Assembly (NCBI GenBank): GCA_018136815.1
Contig: CM030931.1
Location: 10,489,072-10,553,071 of the forward strand
DNA length: 64,000 nucleotides
Reading direction: 5' to 3'
Source: Isochrysis galbana
Lineage: Eukaryota > Haptophyta > Isochrysidales > Isochrysidaceae
Made by a program: the position numbers and the translations under genes. Under the pieces are notes generated by a model. That model ran no database searches and was not told where the DNA came from. It saw nothing but the letters and a program-made list of their open reading frames with translations. Each line of letters begins with the position of its first letter. Positions within the stretch are counted from its first letter, which is position 1. Positions 9,361-19,956 of this stretch are shown here, piece by piece.

Positions 9361-9726
9361 TCCCCTTTCCCCTCTCGCCTCACCCCACCCGACCCCGCAG
9401 CCCCCTCGCCCTCGCGCGTGGCACGAGCAGACCTCACATGACCGGCCCGCGCGCACGTGCGTCCGGAGAGCGATCACCTGCCGAGCGGCTTGCCTCCCTT
9501 GAGGACGACGGCGGCCGCCTGAGGGCCGATAGGGGCTGTCCGGTTCGGCGCGCTCGACGTCGCTGTCGTCAGAGAAGCAGAGAAGAGGGTATTTGTCTGT
9601 CTGTTGTCTGGTACTCGGGCGTCTCCGTGCGTGTCGCCGTGTCGGTCATGTGAGGTCTGCTCGTGCCACGCGCGAGGGCGAGGGGGCTGCGGGGTCGGGT
9701 GGGGTGAGGCGAGAGGGGAAAGGGGA
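9361..9726. repeat. Perfect 84-base inverted repeat with 198-base spacer
   Basis: 9361-9444 is the exact reverse complement of 9643-9726 (no mismatch by eye). The spacer 9445-9642 shows no gene. The left arm starts directly at the end of repeat J. The region right of it (9727-9830) is G-rich low complexity. Confidence 0.85.
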
Positions 9727-9964
9727 GAGAGGCCTCTGGCGAAGGGAGAGAGGCGGGGCGAGGAGGGAGGGGGGGGAGGAGGGGAGGAGGGGAGAGGCGG
9801 GGAGAGGCGGGGAGTCCCTTTCCCTGCGCGTGGCGGGCTATTTTGGGAGATTGAGGCGGGCGCTCACGGGAGCGAATAACGAGCCTCGGTCGGAGATCAT
9901 AAACCACTATTTTATGATCTCAGAACGGGCGCAATGTGCAATGTGCACAATGGCATCGATAATG

Positions 9965-10114
9965 TCAAGAAGTCTGCTCGGCCTCTGAGGGTGGACGCGG
10001 CCGCTTCGCCAGCGACTGGTCCGTGGGGGCAGGGGTGCCGCCCTCGGCGGGGGGCCCGAAGGAGAGGGGAGTCGCGGCGGCGCGCTCCATCGCGACCAAG
10101 TATAAACTTAGTTG
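9965..10114 (-). mobile_element. 5'-terminal piece of the MERAA LINE
   Basis: On the minus strand it begins CAACTAAGTTTATACTTGG, then an ATG at 10090 opening MERAA, and matches 33200-33340 over about 140 bases before ending. See the longer copy at 32448-33340. Confidence 0.7.
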
Positions 10115-10694
10115 CGCGCTTGGTCTTCAAATAAGGCTTAAAATCGCGGCCATTTTTCGAAAATTTTGCGCCGGAGGACCCCCCTTTTTTTGCTAATCTC
10201 TCATACCAGAACCTACAGAAAGCTTATTTAGGCATCCATCTTCTCATTACCGATTTTGACCTCCGCACCCCCCTTGTGAGTGACCGGGCTACTGATCGCT
10301 CATCGACAAGATGACGACAAGCAGCGACAAGCAGACTCAAGACTCAAGACTCGGCCTCGGGGCGGCCTGTGGGCGGGACATGCAGCGGCGCTCTACGCCG
10401 CTGCGGTCGACAAGGCTGAAAAAACTCGCCAGAGCGCACGAGAGCGCTTCTGGCGATGACATGCCACCTGGGGCAGAACAAATATTCGCCCGGTGGGTGA
10501 GAGGTCCTGGAAAAATAAAAGTCTCTCGGGTAGGTTGGTAGAAGAGCAGATTATGTATTGTCCGTGGTGTGCGAGGAAGCGAGTAACGGATCGATTCCAG
10601 AGCAACGCCAAGAAGCTGCGGCACTGCCGCACATATCACTCCAGCACTTCTTGGGCAAACCGCTCGACACCCTCATTCGACCACTGCTTTTGCC
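10115..10694. other. Unassigned stretch left of the 155-residue frame
   Basis: Includes 'gtgagtgaccgggct' (10276-10290), an inverted relative of 'agcccggtcactcact' at 8875 and 61327. No coding pattern. Confidence 0.4.
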
Positions 10695-11162
10695 ATGGAC
10701 TTCGCAGATAAGAAGGCCACTGTGGTACAGGATCGAGCCCTCGCCAACGATCTGTATAACCTTCGCGCCAAAGTGATTGCGTCTGGCGCCAGAGACGTGG
10801 AGCCAGAAACGAAGGTGTGGTCCTTTCAGGGTCATTTAGGGACTCGGGTGCTGGTGGACCGGCGAGACCCGATGCCTTTCAACACGGAGAATCCGAGATT
10901 CATAGCCAGTAGCTGGAAGATCGGGGAGCGGTCCACCGAGATCAATCCAGTTACGGGTCAGCACTCGTATGAAACTGGCAACTTATATCGCACTGTGCAT
11001 TGGAAGGAGGAATCCTTTGGTCTCAATGGCAGATTTACAGATGCCTTGTGCCGAGCTGGCCCATGGCGGCATGAGGGGTTGAATTGCAGCCGAACTCGGT
11101 CCAAAGTGCTTCCAGCGCCATCGCAATGGGGAACTCCGAAAGATGCAGGTTCATCGTTATGA
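10695..11162 (+). CDS. Hypothetical protein, 155 residues
   Basis: ATG at 10695 in a good context (tgccATGG), ending at 11162. The sequence has natural composition rather than the GC-shadow look of its neighbours: MDFADKKATVVQDRALANDL, then FIASSWKIGERSTEINPVTG and YRTVHWKEESFG. I do not recognise a domain. There is no signal peptide or membrane segment. The last ~30 residues (SRTRSKVLPAPSQWGTPKDA) are less protein-like, so the true end could be a missed splice site. Size and Trp/Tyr-rich short blocks resemble small ciliary microtubule proteins, but that is only an impression. Confidence 0.5.
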   Translation: MDFADKKATVVQDRALANDLYNLRAKVIASGARDVEPETKVWSFQGHLGTRVLVDRRDPMPFNTENPRFIASSWKIGERSTEINPVTGQHSYETGNLYRTVHWKEESFGLNGRFTDALCRAGPWRHEGLNCSRTRSKVLPAPSQWGTPKDAGSSL

Positions 11163-11726
11163 GCTATCTACGGATGGGCCAGTAGCAAAGATCAAGTGAA
11201 TGTCCGCGCTCCCACGGCACGCTGGCGCCCAGATTCATCTGGATCCGTAACCTCATATAGGGATTATGAGGTGGGATTCGTTGGCGATCATGATGTAGGC
11301 ATCTCAAGACTGACGCTCTGTCCACACCATGATCAACATCAACACCAAAACACTTGCACAAAGACCAAAGATGTAATCACGATGAAGACTGAGTCAGTAT
11401 TTAGAATCGACCAAACCGCATCCACCCTTGTTCCATGTAAAGTGTTGCTTTCTAAGCTTGAGAGTGCGTTCATGTTGGTGGTGTCGCAGGAGAGGCTGGA
11501 CTGTTATCGCGTGGGCAATCCATGTGCATGTTTATGCCGTGCACACGCGCACGCTTAGCAGCAACCTCACTCAAAACTGAGCGCCTATGTAGTGGTATGG
11601 CCTTACCAGGAACTACGTTCACGAGACCGCAGTCGCTATCCCCAAAACCCATAGACGTGACACATAGCCACACGCCATTAAAAATCTTATTTTTATAATT
11701 GGCCGTGCCTTGTCAAGCCTTGTCAA
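11163..11726. other. Unassigned stretch
   Basis: Probable 3' region of the preceding gene and spacer; no domain or repeat recognised. Confidence 0.4.
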
Positions 11727-12115
11727 GTAAAACAGGTGTCGTTCCGTCAACTCTGGGACATCAAACGAATGGAGCCATCAAATGTCCATAGTTATTTATA
11801 AACAATCACCCCGATGTTTAGCACCTACGGCGTGCGCTTTCACGGCTAGTTGTGGCATTCAATAAAGGCTCAATTAGCCGTGCGTGCCGATGTGCATCGG
11901 GTCGCCCGCGGGGACGCCGTGCGTGCGTATGTCGCGACTGGTTTCTCGGCGGTTGGAGGAGGGACATGGGCGCGAGATGAGAGAGGCGAAGAAGAGAAGG
12001 GAGGGGGCGGAGTACGGAGGGGGGGGAGGGGGAGGAGGGGGGGAGGGGGGGGGGGAGGGTGAGGGGGGGGGGGAGGAGGGAATTTTTATGCATCCATTTT
12101 ACGGGGGCATTTCGT
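11727..12115 (+). repeat. Dispersed repeat K, copy 1, and G-rich tract
   Basis: 11727-11945 (ggtgtcgttccgtcaa ... atgtgcatcgggtcgcccgcg ... gccgtgcgtgcg) is the reverse complement of 52390-52605. Shorter pieces are at 5555-5578 and 51190-51420. Positions 12000-12080 are runs of G. Confidence 0.6.
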
Positions 12116-12324
12116 AAAAAAATAATCAAACCTGAGGTTGCAGCCTCTTGGCCCTGTCTGATGGAAACATGCAAGCAAGCAGAGAAAACACGCGCTCACA
12201 TGAGGCTGAATTGGGTGGAAGAGAGACAGGGCAATCCTTGCGGCAAGCGCCCAAGTGGGGAACTTTCTGTGATTCGATGCCCACCAGCATTGGATAACGC
12301 CGGGGTAGTTTGGAGTCCGTAGCG

Positions 12325-13035
12325 GGCTCGGAACTGTTGCATGCAATCTTCATTAACCGCGATGTGCCAGGGGCCCCTCGAGGAGCGAGCCCAGAAGTCT
12401 GGCTCGGGGTCGACGCCCTCGAGCGCAAGCAAGAGTTCGACGATGGCCGCATAGACCGTCGTGTCGAGTAGCACGCACCAGGTCGCCCGCCTGGCTGAAG
12501 GACAATTCGTAGGTGGCATCAGAGTCTGTTTGTTGGTCTTCATTCTCTGATTCGGGGTCCTGAGGGACGGGCCCGAGGGGTGTAGGGGTTAGTTTCGTCG
12601 CGGGCTGTTGTGCACGGAGGTGTAGCGGCTCATGTCGTCTTGTGGTTCCTGGCGTGGGTGTGGGTGTAGGCTTTCTCTCCCTGTGTAGACAGAGATACAT
12701 GGTGCTTTTCTGCGTCAAGTAGGTTGTCAGGATGTTGTGCCCATAAGGGCCACCCGGCCACGGGCCGCGCCACCGAGGCGGCGCGGCCCTCGTCGGGATG
12801 GGAGTGGCCTCTGCCATAAGGCATGCCCAGTGGGATGCAGGACCAGCCTGCTTGTTGCTGTCTCTCTGGGTCCTGCAATCTGCTGTCCCCCATGGGGGGG
12901 GCCAGCATGTCTGCTGTGCATGATGTGGCCGAGGTCACGGGCCGTGTGACGCGACCGGGGTCGCGCGCACCTGTTCGGCCTCTGAGGGCGGACGCGGCCG
13001 CTTCGCCAGCGACAGGTCCATGTGGGCAGGGGGGC
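12325..13035 (-). mobile_element. MERAA LINE, ORF1 region, copy 1
   Basis: Matches 32560-33260 over its whole length on the minus strand, including peptides PGGPYGHNILT and DPESENEDQQTDSDATYELS. The 5' head is missing: homology stops at about 13035, where unrelated CT-rich sequence joins. The left edge (12325) is inside ORF1. The frame is interrupted compared with the 32.5-33.3 kb copy, so this copy is dead. Confidence 0.7.
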
Positions 13036-13195
13036 CGCATGCGACGTCGCGTCCGAGTCGCAGACCGAAGCCTGTCGCCCTTCCCCCCCTCCGCAGATTT
13101 CCTTCCCCTCCTCCGCCGCTTCCCCCCCCTCCGCGCGCCGAGACGGCGGCTCTCTTCCGCGTCCGCGCGTTGAGGCGCCGTCTTCTCTTCCCTCA

Positions 13196-13395
13196 ACCCC
13201 CCGCGCGAAAGTCCCCCAGCGCGTCCCGCAGCGTTCCCCAGCGTCCCTCAGCGTCTCCCAGTGTCTCTCAGCGCCCCCCCCTGTCCGTCAGCGATGTCCC
13301 GCAGCGCGTCTTACAGCGTCCTTCAGTGTCCTTCTGCGTCCTTCAGCGCTGTGCCGCAGCGCTTCCTTCAGCGTCCTTCGGCGCTGCCTCGCGAG
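13196..13395 (+). repeat. Minisatellite 'cagcgtccct', about 11-base unit
   Basis: About 16 degenerate copies of (c)cagcgtccct/tcagcgtcc in a row. It creates open frames on both strands that should not be read as genes. Confidence 0.75.
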
Positions 13396-13439
13396 ACTCG
13401 AGGCAGGACTCGCGAGGGCACTGGATTTTACTCAATAGT

Positions 13440-14030
13440 CCGAGCCGGAGTCCGAATTGTGTTTTGCCCCCCCGAGCCCTCGTTCTCTCGCTCTCTCTCT
13501 CTCTCTCCTCTTTTTCTGGTGGGCACTCCTGAATCTGCTCACCAGAGGGGGTTCGTTTAACGTATGTTTCCGGCCTGTTACCGTGAATGTTTGAGTGCAG
13601 AGTGTTGGTTTGTGTGGTTTTATCCACTGTATCGCCTGTTGGTGACCTGCAGCCCCCTGAGTACCCCCAAGCCCCGAGTCTTCCGAGTCATCCTTTTGAG
13701 TCTACAAGTCCCTACGAGTCCCAATCAAGCGGTATCTGCTCGCCGCGCCCTTCCCTACGTCCTCCGTCCCTTCGATTCGCGTTCCGTGCCACTTCCCCGT
13801 CAATTTCACATGCCCGTCATTTGCCCTCCCCGTTCTCCCGATGAGCCCGTTCCGGGCTCCCCGGATGAACCGTGCGCCGCGCTAGCCGCCGGTGCGCCTC
13901 CGCGACTCGTTTCCAATGAGGAAACGAGCCTCGCTCCGACAGCCCCAGGTAGTGTATCAGGGCCGCACCCCCGACACCAAAGACAAAGGAATGCGGGGGG
14001 GAAGGCAAGGGGGCGGGGAAAAGGGAGATA
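13440..14030 (+). mobile_element. Retroelement leader and ORF start, 'ALAAGA' type, variant
   Basis: A (CT)n tract at 13480-13512 is followed by a long leader and an ORF start MPVICPPRSPDEPVPGSPDE then ALAAGAP. It parallels the leaders at 47.2-47.7 and 63.0-63.5 kb, which also have a CT tract before the ATG. Treated as a decayed retroelement 5' end. Confidence 0.5.
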
Positions 14031-14546
14031 AGGGCGTTGGCTGATGTGCAGTAGCAGTAGTTTGCGCTGTCTAGCGATAGGTGTGTAGCCCTGAACCTTC
14101 AGATCTTTTTTTCCCCCTTTGTTTGGATAAACGCCCACATAGGACGCACGCCGAAATGGATCAAACATCCGCACTGCCCACTCCACCACAACGACAGCGC
14201 AATACGAACCCCGGAGGGGAGTTGGAGCCAAAGGGGGAGGGCACGAGGCGCCTCTCCCATATGCCATGTGAACTAAGTACAAAATTTATTAGTAGTAGTC
14301 GGGGGCGTCGGGGGACGAGCCGCAAGGCGCAAGGCAGGAGGAGGGAGTGGGAAGGGGAGCGGGCGTGATTACGAGAGACACGTCCAGGGCCGCGCGCGTG
14401 GTGAGAATATTAAGGAGTTTTTTTCTTAATTACATATCAAGTGCTAAGCACATTGCCCCCGATTTCCGATCTCCGATTTCTCATAGAAGTCGGGACTTCA
14501 CGAGTCTCGCGTTCAACCCATCGCGTGAACACATTCAGCAAGGCGC
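14031..14546. other. Repeat debris
   Basis: A diverged palindromic head lies at 14268-14290 (minus strand: gtacttagttcacATGG). A family-A-type tail motif (ggtgagaatattaagg) is at 14400-14415. No gene recognised. Confidence 0.4.
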
Positions 14547-15401
14547 TTACACATTTGAAGACTGCTCCTCGGCCTCCTCGACTGTGGCAGTGGCAGCACG
14601 GAAAGAGGCAAAAAGTGCAACTGGCCAGAAGAGAAGGTCGATGTGCGGAATGTTGATCCTGTCCCACACTCCGGTAGAGTCGGCAAAGACTTTGAGCGCG
14701 ACAAATAAGCCGACCACCTGACCCTTTCCGAGTAGAAACCACGACAAAATCACAAGAGCGCGAGCCCGGTAGGTACCCGCATTAAATGCCGCCTCATCCA
14801 GTCCTCCATCAGCAGTGATCATGCGCGCGCGGCGCTCGTCACACAGATCTGGGGGAATGAGACCGTTCCGTGACTCCACAAGAGCATCAAAGACAACATT
14901 GACGGCGGCCCTGGTAACGGGCATATCTTGGAAGTCGTTGACTGTCTTGCCAACAGAAGCTGCAAGGGCAGCATTTTTGAATGGCATTTTAGGCGCGTTC
15001 TGCTGGAGAGCGACGCGCTCTACGAGCCCATTCTTCTGTGCCATCTCATATCGACCACGGGTGGCCGACTGGGCGTACGACTCCTTACGCACATCAAGCA
15101 CCTGCGTGAACTCTGTCCGCTCAGCCCACTCCTTGGCTGAGTCCCAGCGGCCAAGCACGTTGATAATCTCAAGCTTTGTAGCCTTTTCCTTGTCCCAGAA
15201 CTCAGCGCGGCGGAACACCTTGTCCAAGTCGGTCTCGACTGCCGCCTTCTTGACCACCACGGAGGGTTCGGTCTCCATCACCATAGAGATGGGCATAGCT
15301 GCAGCCCCTCGGAGCGGCGGGGCGGCCACATGTGGGAGCGAAAACGCCGAGGCGCCCACCGCCATGGCGAGGAGAGCGACAGACGGGGCCCAGGGAGCCA
15401 T
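14547..15401 (-). CDS. Plastid-targeted membrane protein of unknown function
   Basis: 284 residues from the ATG at 15401. The first 19 residues are a signal peptide (MAPWAPSVALLAMAVGASA) with Phe at position 20, followed by a Ser/Ala/Arg-rich stretch. This bipartite ASA|F arrangement directs proteins into four-membrane red-type plastids. The mature part is charged and helical (TDLDKVFRRAEFWDKEKATK) with two likely membrane segments near the C-terminus (ARALVILSWFLLGKGQVVGL and DLLFWPVALFASFRAA). I do not recognise a family. Location inside the plastid, probably the thylakoid or envelope, is inferred from these features. Single exon. Confidence 0.8.
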   Translation of the reverse strand: MAPWAPSVALLAMAVGASAFSLPHVAAPPLRGAAAMPISMVMETEPSVVVKKAAVETDLDKVFRRAEFWDKEKATKLEIINVLGRWDSAKEWAERTEFTQVLDVRKESYAQSATRGRYEMAQKNGLVERVALQQNAPKMPFKNAALAASVGKTVNDFQDMPVTRAAVNVVFDALVESRNGLIPPDLCDERRARMITADGGLDEAAFNAGTYRARALVILSWFLLGKGQVVGLFVALKVFADSTGVWDRINIPHIDLLFWPVALFASFRAATATVEEAEEQSSNV

Positions 15402-15736
15402 AGGCGCAGAAGCAGCGGGGGTGCAGGCGCGACGAATGAGCTAAATGAAGAGAGGGCGGGCGAGGCGCGAGGCGCGCCCGGGGGGGGAAGGGATAAAACT
15501 TTAAACCTAGCAACAAAGCCCCCATTACCTAGTGTGCTCTAGTACATTATATTAGACATTAGTACATTAGAGGTGGATGTAGGGTGGTCAAGTGATCAAA
15601 CTCTGTACCGGTGGGGACGTGGGGACGCCCTTAGAAGAAATGGGTTTTATCTAGCTCCTCCTAGAACCTAGTGCTAGAGGGATGAAGTCAGAAAGTAGAA
15701 AATTCTCTTGTCTCTTGTGCTCTTGTGTCACACGAT

Positions 15737-16370
15737 CAACTAACTTTATATATAGTTGGTTGCCATGTTGCCATGGAGCGCGCCGCCGCTCCCCACCTCT
15801 CACCTCTCCTTCGGCCCCCCCACCGAGGGCGTCCCCCCAGTACCCATGGACCATGGAGCAGTCGCAGGCGAAGCGACCGCGTCCGCCCGCGGAGGCCGAG
15901 CAGGCGAGTGCGATCCCGGTCGCGCCGCACGGCCCGTGGGCTCGGCCACACCCAGCACAGCAGCCATGCTGCCATGCTGGCCCATCCCATGGTGGGCAAC
16001 AGGCTGTAGACTGCAATTGCCCAATAACAGACCGAGACCGCCATCCTCCCACAAGCCACAAGGCATGCCTTATGCGTTAATAACTTATGCCTTATGCCAG
16101 AGGCCTCTCCCACCCTGGGAAGGGCCACGCTGCCCCAGCAGCGGTTTGCGGTCCTGCTTGCAGGATGAGGATGGCAAGACACCGGGTCGAATCCGAATCT
16201 GGCGGTCATCCTCCCCCCCGCTGCAGGGCGGAAGGGGAAGGGGGTGGGGTGGGGTTGGCCCGCGCACTCGACTTTTTTCTCCGCAAGAAATAAGAAACCC
16301 CCACCCCACCCCACCCCGCCCCAAAGAAACCTCAAATAAGAAACCCCCGGGCGGAGCCCGGTAGGGGCAA
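15737..16370 (+). mobile_element. MERAA-type element with diverged head
   Basis: Starts caactaactttatatatagttgg, a variant of the common head, with ATG at 15765 and a second ATG opening MERAAAPHLS. The next ~240 bases match the ORF1 start of the 33.3 kb copy, then the sequence diverges into a C-rich tract at 16290-16325. No RT part. Between the plastid-protein gene and here (15402-15736) I see nothing. Confidence 0.6.
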
Positions 16371-16480
16371 GAAAGCTTTAGAAGCTTTCGAGTCCTGTTT
16401 TGTTAATGGTACACCGATACTGTAAACTAGGACAACAAGAAAACTCTGACTCTGACACTATTGGACCCTACTTACTCTAG

Positions 16481-19276
16481 ATGGATGACCCGCGAAGAGC
16501 CGGCCATCGGGGGCCTCTGTGTGGCGGGACGGCGTGGGCGGCGATGCCTTCCCGCCACGGGTGCGACGTGCGCTCCAAGGTTGTGGGCGAGCTCTCGCGG
16601 CGCGGGTGGGAGCTGAGCGAGGCGAAAGACCTCCAAGGTAGCCTTGCCTGCCACCACGAGGCCACCTCGTCCCCCAACTCCGGCCCTCTTAACTGGTTCC
16701 ATCGTGCCAGGAGTGAGCAGGCCTTCGGCAGGCTGCATGAGGCGCTGGACTCCTTCAAGCGGGCGCTTGACCCAGGAGCATCCTATGCCCTGCCGGCTCG
16801 GGAAGCGCAAGAGGCCTGGTTCCAGCTGGCAAAACTGCAGAGGGATGCTGGTATTCTGGAGGACGCCGCTGCATCGTATCGCCGAGTTGTGGAGATGAGT
16901 CCTCAGCTGCCCAGCGCGCACATCATGCTTGCTGTGGTGTTACACGAACTCGGGCGCACCGCGGAATCGGTGGACGCTTATACGATTGGATTGACACTTG
17001 ACCCGTCTGTGGGCTCAGCCCACTTTAATCGGGGCCAGGGCCTTGTGAAACTGCGCCGTGTCTCAGAGGCAGTGGAGAGCTTCCAAACGGCCTTGCGTGT
17101 TGACCCAAAATTGGCCATTGCTTATGAGGCCCTGGGTGAGCTCTCTGCGGATGCCGGGAGATTCGACGATGCGATAGCTATGTACATCCACAGTGTGACG
17201 CTGCAACCTCGCTCTGCACGTTCGTACTATGCGTTGGGCAAGATCTGTTTCATGGCTCACAGGGTGGAGCATGCAATTGCAGCTCACCAAACAGCTCTCG
17301 CCATAGACCCCAGTCTTGCGTATGCGCACAACGACTTAGGGAATGCGCTCTCTGAAGTAACAGGCCGGACTGAAGAGGCACGGTACCATTATGCGGAGGC
17401 AGCAAGGCTCATGCCCACATTTGCCGAAGCATATTCCAACCTAGGCACAAGCTTGAAGGAACTCGGCTTGCATTCAAAGGCGGCGGAAAGCTATTTGCGC
17501 GCCATCCAGCTCAAACCCACACTTTGCGAAGCGTACAAGAACCTCGGCTCGAGCTACACTGAGATGGGCCGGCTACGAGAGGCGGTAGAGACTTTCAGCA
17601 GCGCGCTGAAGATGAACCCACAGTTCTGGCCAGCGTTGTACTCGTTGCTAGATGTGCAGCAATTTCTGTGTGATTGGCAAGGTCGTGAGGAAAGCCTTGA
17701 GATGTTACAGAGACATCTCGAGGAGTACCACTCGCGCGGCTACTTGGGTGCCGGGCCAAGCGAACGATTGCACGGCGGCCTCGCGCCTTTCAATACGCTC
17801 GTGTGGCCTGTCTCGGATAGCACGCGTCTCCGCGTTGCACTTAATCGTGCTCAAAAAGACATCGACCTCGCTTCGGCATTACCGCTATCATCGAACGTGA
17901 GGTGGCTTGATTCTACCTCCATTCCAGTGGACGTCGCAATCGATCCGGAGCAGGTCTCGAATTCCAAATTCGAGGCAACGAGCAGAGGAGCGTTGCAATC
18001 ACGCACGCAGGTGAGCATCGAACAATTGCGGCTCGGCTTCATATCTTCCGATTTTGGCGATCACCCAGTGGGGTGGGCATTTCTGCCATGGCTTCTAGAA
18101 CTGAGAGAACGCAAGCGGCTCCGGCTGATCTGCTTTGCAATGGACATCCCTGAGAAGCGCCACGCAGGAACGAAACTGCGGCGCCAGATCGCATCTGCGG
18201 CGCACGAATTTTACGACATGACGCTCGTTTCAGACGCCGAGGCGGCACGCATGATCAACGATGTGGGCGTCCACGTCCTCATCAACCTCGTTGGACATAC
18301 CGCTGGTGCGAGGCACACAATCACGCAGTATAGCCCTGCACCGATCCAGACTTCTTTTTACGGATATGCAGGGACAACCGCATTGCCTAGAATGCAATAC
18401 CTCCAGGTCGACAGCACTGCTGTGCCCCCGAGGTATCACAGCGACTACACTGAGCGAATGGCCTACTTCCCCCACTCACATTTTATCGCTGTGCACGCGC
18501 GACGATTTGCGCACACCCCTAGTGCGTCTCGCCTTGCACACCCTTGGGCAGCCTCTTCCGCTGATCGGCGCGCAGAGTCACAGAACGGGAGGCTGACATT
18601 TTCGAGGCGTGACTTGGGCCTCCAGCTGAGCGAGCGTAGATTACATGGAGTTGCTCTTTGCAACTTCAATCAGCTCTACAAATTGGACCCCGAGTCGTGG
18701 CATGCGTGGGGGAATGCCCTTCGCCGATTGCCCGACGCCTCGCTTTGGCTCTCACGCGTGACTGTGCGCAAGGACTCGTCAGCATTCGCCGAGCGACGTC
18801 TGCGTGCTGAGGCCGCTGCTGCAGGCATCGCCAATAGACTTGGCTTTGCATGGAAGATGCCTGCTGAAGACTTCCTCTCGATCCGCGCGCTCGCCGACTT
18901 GATGGTCGACAACAGGTGGTACAATGCTCACACAACAGGCGCTGACACTCTTTGGTCAGGGGTTCCCGCTATCACGCTGCAGGGACGCAACCTTGCAAGC
19001 CGTGCCTCGAGTTCGTTCATGCACGCTCTTGGCTTTGGGCACATGGTTGCTCCAAGCTGGAAGGCTTATGAGGATGCAATCGTCAGCGCTGCTGCCACAC
19101 CGGCCCGCCTTCAATGCATGCGGAGACATCTGTTGGATGCTCGTCATACGGCACCCTTTTTCGACCTTTCTCAACTTGCCAAAGCTCAAGAGCGTCTTGC
19201 CAATGCCATGTGGATGGTTCATTCTGCAAGCAACCATACGGGTGCATTGAGCATGCACGTCATCATAGCTAGGTAG
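16481..19276 (+). CDS. SPINDLY/OGT-type O-glycosyltransferase with TPR array
   Basis: 931 residues in one exon, ATG at 16481. Residues ~60-400 are about nine tetratricopeptide repeats (AYSNLGTSLKELGLHSKAAE, AYKNLGSSYTEMGRLREAVE). Residues ~515-905 are a GT41 catalytic domain: GFISSDFGDHPVGW (the GxxSxDFxxHP loop with the conserved His), then LINLVGHTAGAR, CNFNQLYKLDP (UDP-sugar site) and TTGADTLWSGVPAITLQG. GT41 enzymes move GlcNAc or fucose from a nucleotide sugar onto Ser/Thr of nuclear and cytosolic proteins; the TPRs select substrates. Which sugar is used here cannot be told. No signal peptide. An unusual ~110-residue linker separates TPRs and catalytic part. Confidence 0.9.
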   Translation: MDDPRRAGHRGPLCGGTAWAAMPSRHGCDVRSKVVGELSRRGWELSEAKDLQGSLACHHEATSSPNSGPLNWFHRARSEQAFGRLHEALDSFKRALDPGASYALPAREAQEAWFQLAKLQRDAGILEDAAASYRRVVEMSPQLPSAHIMLAVVLHELGRTAESVDAYTIGLTLDPSVGSAHFNRGQGLVKLRRVSEAVESFQTALRVDPKLAIAYEALGELSADAGRFDDAIAMYIHSVTLQPRSARSYYALGKICFMAHRVEHAIAAHQTALAIDPSLAYAHNDLGNALSEVTGRTEEARYHYAEAARLMPTFAEAYSNLGTSLKELGLHSKAAESYLRAIQLKPTLCEAYKNLGSSYTEMGRLREAVETFSSALKMNPQFWPALYSLLDVQQFLCDWQGREESLEMLQRHLEEYHSRGYLGAGPSERLHGGLAPFNTLVWPVSDSTRLRVALNRAQKDIDLASALPLSSNVRWLDSTSIPVDVAIDPEQVSNSKFEATSRGALQSRTQVSIEQLRLGFISSDFGDHPVGWAFLPWLLELRERKRLRLICFAMDIPEKRHAGTKLRRQIASAAHEFYDMTLVSDAEAARMINDVGVHVLINLVGHTAGARHTITQYSPAPIQTSFYGYAGTTALPRMQYLQVDSTAVPPRYHSDYTERMAYFPHSHFIAVHARRFAHTPSASRLAHPWAASSADRRAESQNGRLTFSRRDLGLQLSERRLHGVALCNFNQLYKLDPESWHAWGNALRRLPDASLWLSRVTVRKDSSAFAERRLRAEAAAAGIANRLGFAWKMPAEDFLSIRALADLMVDNRWYNAHTTGADTLWSGVPAITLQGRNLASRASSSFMHALGFGHMVAPSWKAYEDAIVSAAATPARLQCMRRHLLDARHTAPFFDLSQLAKAQERLANAMWMVHSASNHTGALSMHVIIAR

Positions 19277-19956
19277 CTGGTGGGACGGTGTTGAACCATG
19301 AATATTTGCCTCTATCACAAAGCTTGCATACGAGACCGATGACTGCTCTGCTGCTCTAAGACCGCTGCTGCCGCCGCATCACATAGAAGACGGTAAACTA
19401 CGTTGCGTGGCACTGGTGAGTGAGTCATAGAGAGCCAACACGCCCCGCTGCCCGCTGCCCGCTTACCCCTTTATTTGGTGCATCCGAAGGCCGAAGGCAT
19501 GCGTGATGCGTAGGCAAACAACAAATAATTTTCATAAGTTTCTCACTGCGCATGCGAATCAGGACCCACGTACTGCTTTCACGCAAGCCTTTTACACCCC
19601 ATAGGGCCAAGCGGACGCTACGGCTTCTCCGCTCGAGTCGAAACGCTCGCTACCTCTTGTGGAAGAAGGGGATAACCCCATTGGTTTGGTGCTAATCGTG
19701 CGACGTCTTTGGCTGACCAAGTGGAGGCATCAGTGACAGTGATGTTGTAGGGCTGTTAAACACTATAACTTCTAAGGGTGTGAAAACGCGACCGCCAGTT
19801 CTTTACAGTTAGAGCCCTGGCGCGTGTGCAGAGGGCGGGGGCGCGAGGGGGTAAAACCCACCATTTTCCTCGGGATTTTTTGTGGCGGCAGGTGAGCCCC
19901 CCTGGAGTTTTTTTTGGGGGCTTGGGAGGACGGTCAAAAAATGCAGCCCCCCCACA
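19277..19956. other. 3' spacer of the glycosyltransferase gene and repeat H copy
   Basis: 19277-19750: no feature seen. 19752-19950: 'ctgttaaacactataacttctaagggtg' (cf. 61101-61140) and a diverged repeat H (tgtggcggcaggtgagcccccc). Confidence 0.45.

Noticed and set aside
9350-9363. gttcaaatccc, resembling a tRNA T-loop
   Set aside because: No acceptor stem, A box or anticodon arm fits around it; it lies at the end of repeat J.
16472-19318. Minus-strand frames of 60-150 codons opposite the glycosyltransferase
   Set aside because: The plus-strand product has clear family motifs throughout; the others follow from GC-rich codons.
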